Below are positions 22,967-25,000 of a DNA stretch of 25,000 nucleotides, in pieces. The translations under genes and the position numbers were made by a program. The notes below the pieces were generated by a model. That model did no database searches, was not told where the DNA came from, and saw nothing but the letters and a program-made list of their open reading frames with translations. This stretch comes from Sphaeroforma sirkka. Lineage: Eukaryota; Opisthokonta; Ichthyosporea; Ichthyophonida. Numbering within the stretch: position 1 is the first letter of the stretch; each line of letters opens with the position of its first letter. Location of the stretch: the NCBI GenBank assembly GCA_001586965.3, contig LUCW03000131.1, forward strand, positions 1-25,000, given 5' to 3'.

Positions 22967-24824
22967 ATGTATATGTTACCTTCTATATATATGTATGCAT
23001 ATATATACATGCATATTGCCTTATCTATATATATATATATATATTGAAATGTATCTATCCACGTTGTAGTATGGGAACGTGTACTATCTATACACACTCA
23101 CCCACCTGTACACATTTTTCTCGTTTCATACGTAAATTATAGTTTATTAGTTCTTTGTTATATATAGTGTATCCTTGTTTGTCTGTATGTACGTGCCGAC
23201 TACCACGCATTGCCTTTTTTGGTCATATCGTTCTATCGATGTCATTCAATTTGAAATACAAATATATATCTTCATCCACATATCCATAAATCTGTGCCGT
23301 GGAGAGATCGAATATTAGCTGGGCGTGTTCTTTTCTGATGTCATCTGTTGTCATCTGTTGTCATCATCACACCACCTGTGTGGCACTCCTAGTAAATGTT
23401 GTTCGCATGTTTGTCCAATACACATACTTATTCCCACCATCATTAACCCCCTGGCACAACTCCCTTCCTCGCTCACTTGGCCTCCCTTTTATAGTGGCCG
23501 ATAGTATACACAACTACACAAACGAATGATTTCATATAGCCTCAAATATCTGTACTTCTGCAGTTACGCATGTCTATGTATACACACACCTTTATTCAGC
23601 CTAGTGCATCTGCACCACCACACACACTCCCCACAGACGGAAGAAGCCGTCAACGCCGCTGTGATCCTCGAGCGCTTCCCCGAGCTCGAGCGGTACCACT
23701 ATCTACGTCTAGTTAGTATGTCACACGCCCAGAAATGTGCACAGCTCACCTGCGTGGCCATCAAGCACATCACTACAAAGACCGTGTGTATACGCAAGTG
23801 TATAATACTGCGGAGGTTAGGCACGCCTGTAGGCACGCCCAAGGTGCGTGCACTCATTGCGGAATTTGTAGGGCGCATTCAAGCGGGCGAGAGGACTATG
23901 GCGGCTTTGTCGGCCAACCAGATTGCGCGCAAGCAAGACTACCCCTTGGTTAGGTGAGAATGCGATTGAAGATGTTAACCTTGTGTTACATATTTATATA
24001 TATATATATAACCTGAGTGAGGTGGTACACGCTTTTGTATTACTGTTGTGCGTTGAGACATTGTAGGTAGTATTTATGACAGACTCCGTATGTATGCGTA
24101 CAAATATATATGTTCACGAAAGTGCATTTGGCGATTCATTGAGTCTAATCTTCAGGGGGATGATAGTCTATATCACGCCTAAAATAGGCCATCGTTTGTT
24201 GCTTCGCACAACTACTATATTCATGGCGATTATGTACAGGCTATGGAGGTTCAAAATTCGATACAGATTGTTTGAAGGTTTCATGTTTCTACATACATAC
24301 ATATATATATACCATCATATATATATACATATATATATATAAATATACAAAACATATATATATATATATATATTCATATTGTATGTGAGCGGGGCTGAAC
24401 GGGTGATTAGGCAGTTTAAGAACTGACTATACACACAAATATTCCCATATAAATACCATATACATACAAACTCTTTATACGAATCTTCATACACCTGCAC
24501 CGATACATACACACGTCCAAATACAAACATTCTCAAATATAATACTTTCTGTCCAGAATCGGGGACCTCCACATGGGTGTGAACGGGGCTGAGTTAGTGG
24601 ATAGGCGGTCTAAGAGCTGGATGCACAGTTACGTAGGCTCGCATATGGGCCGTGCGTTGCTGCTGCATGCGTACATTTGGAAGTTTGTGTACGGCCAGGA
24701 GGTGGCGGATCATATGCGCCGAGAGATTGAGCAACGGAACGAGAGGCTGGCCACGGAACAGCTCAAGCGCAAGGAAGAGGTGCGCAAGCAGAAACAAATA
24801 GGGCTGGAGCTGGCAAGGGTGTAG
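16625..24824 (+). CDS. GTF3C1: TFIIIC largest (B-box-binding) subunit homologue with a ZZ zinc finger; ten exons, probably 3' partial
   Basis: This subunit recognises the B box of tRNA genes and recruits the RNA polymerase III machinery. Exons: 16625-16960, 18074-18182, 18449-18612, 18817-18936, 19499-19651, 20355-20594, 21386-21606, 21978-22365, 23637-23953, 24557-24818 or 24824. Phases agree throughout (770 codons). The N-terminus [16 protein letters not shown] matches the start of human GTF3C1. [16 protein letters not shown] and [13 protein letters not shown] form the B-block winged-helix region (exons 2-4), and exon 7 ([18 protein letters not shown]) is a second winged helix. Exon 8 adds a ZZ finger. 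Exon 10 has the conserved [10 protein letters not shown] and then a charged helix. The frame stops at TAG 24822, but GTGTAG at 24819 could be a donor. Human GTF3C1 is about 2,100 residues, so the gene probably continues beyond the window. Orthology is from motif order, not from a computed alignment. Confidence 0.85.
17130..17215 (+). ncRNA. Candidate structured RNA element in TFIIIC intron 1 (three adjacent hairpins)
   Basis: Three possible stems stand in a row: ATCTCA (17140-17145) with TGAGAT (17155-17160); GTGT (17176-17179) with ACAC (17189-17192) around a C-UUCG-G tetraloop; and GGCT/AGCC (17201-17212) around a GGAA tetraloop. The stems are short and could be chance. I see no convincing snoRNA C/D or H/ACA boxes and no snRNA family match. 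Confidence 0.2.
17830..17940. repeat. (TA)n microsatellite in TFIIIC intron 1
   Basis: Three TA runs separated by GGAGA, CGTT and TTCTC interruptions. The rest of intron 1 (16961-17830) holds no exon I can support. Confidence 0.95.
18652..18745. repeat. (TA)n/(TG)n microsatellite in TFIIIC intron 3
   Basis: TA run, short TG run, then degenerate TATATG. It follows a consensus-like GTAAGT at 18650. Using that donor instead of 18613 would change phase and lose the join to exon 4. Confidence 0.9.
20082..20155 (+). other. Duplicate 3' splice site and exon start of TFIIIC exon 6, copy 1 (possible cassette exon)
   Basis: ACCATTCAG followed by GCGGTGAG repeats the acceptor and start of the real exon 6 (20355). 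The coding part reads [14 protein letters not shown] against [21 protein letters not shown] donor at 20156 would close a 66 nt phase-0 exon (20090-20155), so inclusion would keep the frame. It may be an alternative exon or a neutral duplicate. Confidence 0.6.
20241..20275 (+). other. Duplicate 3' splice site of TFIIIC exon 6, copy 2 (truncated)
   Basis: GCACCATTCAG followed by GCGGTGAGGACCAGAT repeats the acceptor and the first codons of exon 6, then diverges. The sequence between copies is shared too: GGCATATTCTATTTAT and the following ATATC-AATTAT occur at about 20178 and 20280. This shows tandem duplication of intron plus exon edge. Confidence 0.7.
20623..20960. repeat. AT-rich tandem repeat with units of about 95 bp, TFIIIC intron 6
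   Basis: Two successive units share GATATATATAGAT, ACTGTATATATGA, TTTATATAAATACATCAATATG and AGATGTA in the same order (about 20627-20718 and 20720-20812). Shorter degenerate TATGAGGATA units continue to about 20960. Up to exon 7 at 21386 I see no further gene signal. Confidence 0.75.
22099..22262 (+). other. ZZ-type zinc finger encoded in TFIIIC exon 8
   Basis: The residues follow the ZZ spacing C-x2-C-x12-C-x2-C-x5-C-x2-C, starting at CKAC and ending CTRC, then a histidine group [10 protein letters not shown] that can supply the last two ligands. KFTC before the third cysteine and KDF before the fifth fit the family's RYxC and DY/DF positions. One extra cysteine sits in the loop (KDFCVC). 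ZZ fingers bind two zinc ions and usually peptides such as histone tails. The exon joins its neighbours in phase. Confidence 0.8.
22672..23045. repeat. Compound (TA)n/(TATG)n/(TG)n microsatellite in TFIIIC intron 8
   Basis: TA runs flank a TATG/TGTA block and a TG block. All long open frames here are repeat artefacts. The rest of the intron (22366-23636) shows no supported exon, only a short TCATCTGTTG duplication near 23340. Confidence 0.95.
23954..24556. other. TFIIIC intron 9
   Basis: 603 bp between exons 9 and 10, bounded by GTGAGA and CTGTCCAG. It includes a TA/CATA microsatellite at about 24287-24373. The frame 24076-24342 has no motif and no matching splice phase. Confidence 0.6.
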
Positions 24825-25000
24825 GGGCTCGCCTTGTGTATAGTTGTGTGTGTGTGTGTAGAGGTGTGTGTTGAGGCATGCTTGAGAGTGTGCTGTGTAA
24901 GAGAATGTGCACGGACGAATTGGTGTGGGGTTGGGGCGTTTGATAGAGACCATCTGGCACTTGCGAAGAATTGCAGGCCAACACGCACGAACAGTGTTAA

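Overview
The window is nuclear DNA from an intron-rich eukaryote. Genes are split by GT-AG introns of about 130 to 1,340 bp, many of them filled with (TA)n, (CA)n, (TATG)n and (CATA)n microsatellites. Nothing bacterial or viral is evident. EMC1 and a TFIIIC large subunit point to an ordinary eukaryotic cell. The intron density and the secreted VHL-beta protein would fit a unicellular holozoan such as an ichthyosporean, but the sequence does not settle the species.

Layout. (1) Positions 79-1550, plus strand: the last three exons of an unrecognised gene with a basic and then acidic, probably nuclear, C-terminus. (2) 1551-3120: intergenic, with only small open frames of doubtful meaning, ending in a TATA box. 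(3) 3198-4237, plus strand: a small secreted protein with two PAN/Apple-like repeats and two VHL-beta-like domains. Its reading frame is interrupted twice, and a decayed copy of its 3' end lies about 150 bp downstream. (4) 4808-15832, minus strand: complete EMC1, the large ER-lumenal subunit of the ER membrane protein complex. I rebuilt it as 13 exons (916 codons) with splice phases that all agree. (5) 15833-16624: a divergent intergenic region that probably carries both promoters. (6) 16625 to beyond about 24818, plus strand: ten exons (770 codons) of a homologue of the largest TFIIIC subunit (human GTF3C1), probably continuing past the window.

Most notable findings. The TFIIIC protein carries a well-formed ZZ-type zinc finger between two winged-helix regions, which I do not know from the human or yeast subunits. 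Exon edges are locally duplicated at several sites: three copies of the 3' splice site of TFIIIC exon 6, a decayed second copy of the start of EMC1 exon 5, a possible micro-exon echoing the end of EMC1 exon 2, and the decayed 3' copy of the secreted gene. The secreted PAN/VHL-beta protein is unusual in itself. Its first interruption is a UGA followed by CUA, a context known to promote stop-codon readthrough, although a pseudogene, a missed intron or a sequence error would explain it equally well.

The genes do not form one pathway. EMC1 serves membrane-protein insertion in the ER, the TFIIIC subunit binds the B box of tRNA genes for RNA polymerase III, and the PAN/VHL-beta protein is probably exported or cell-surface material.
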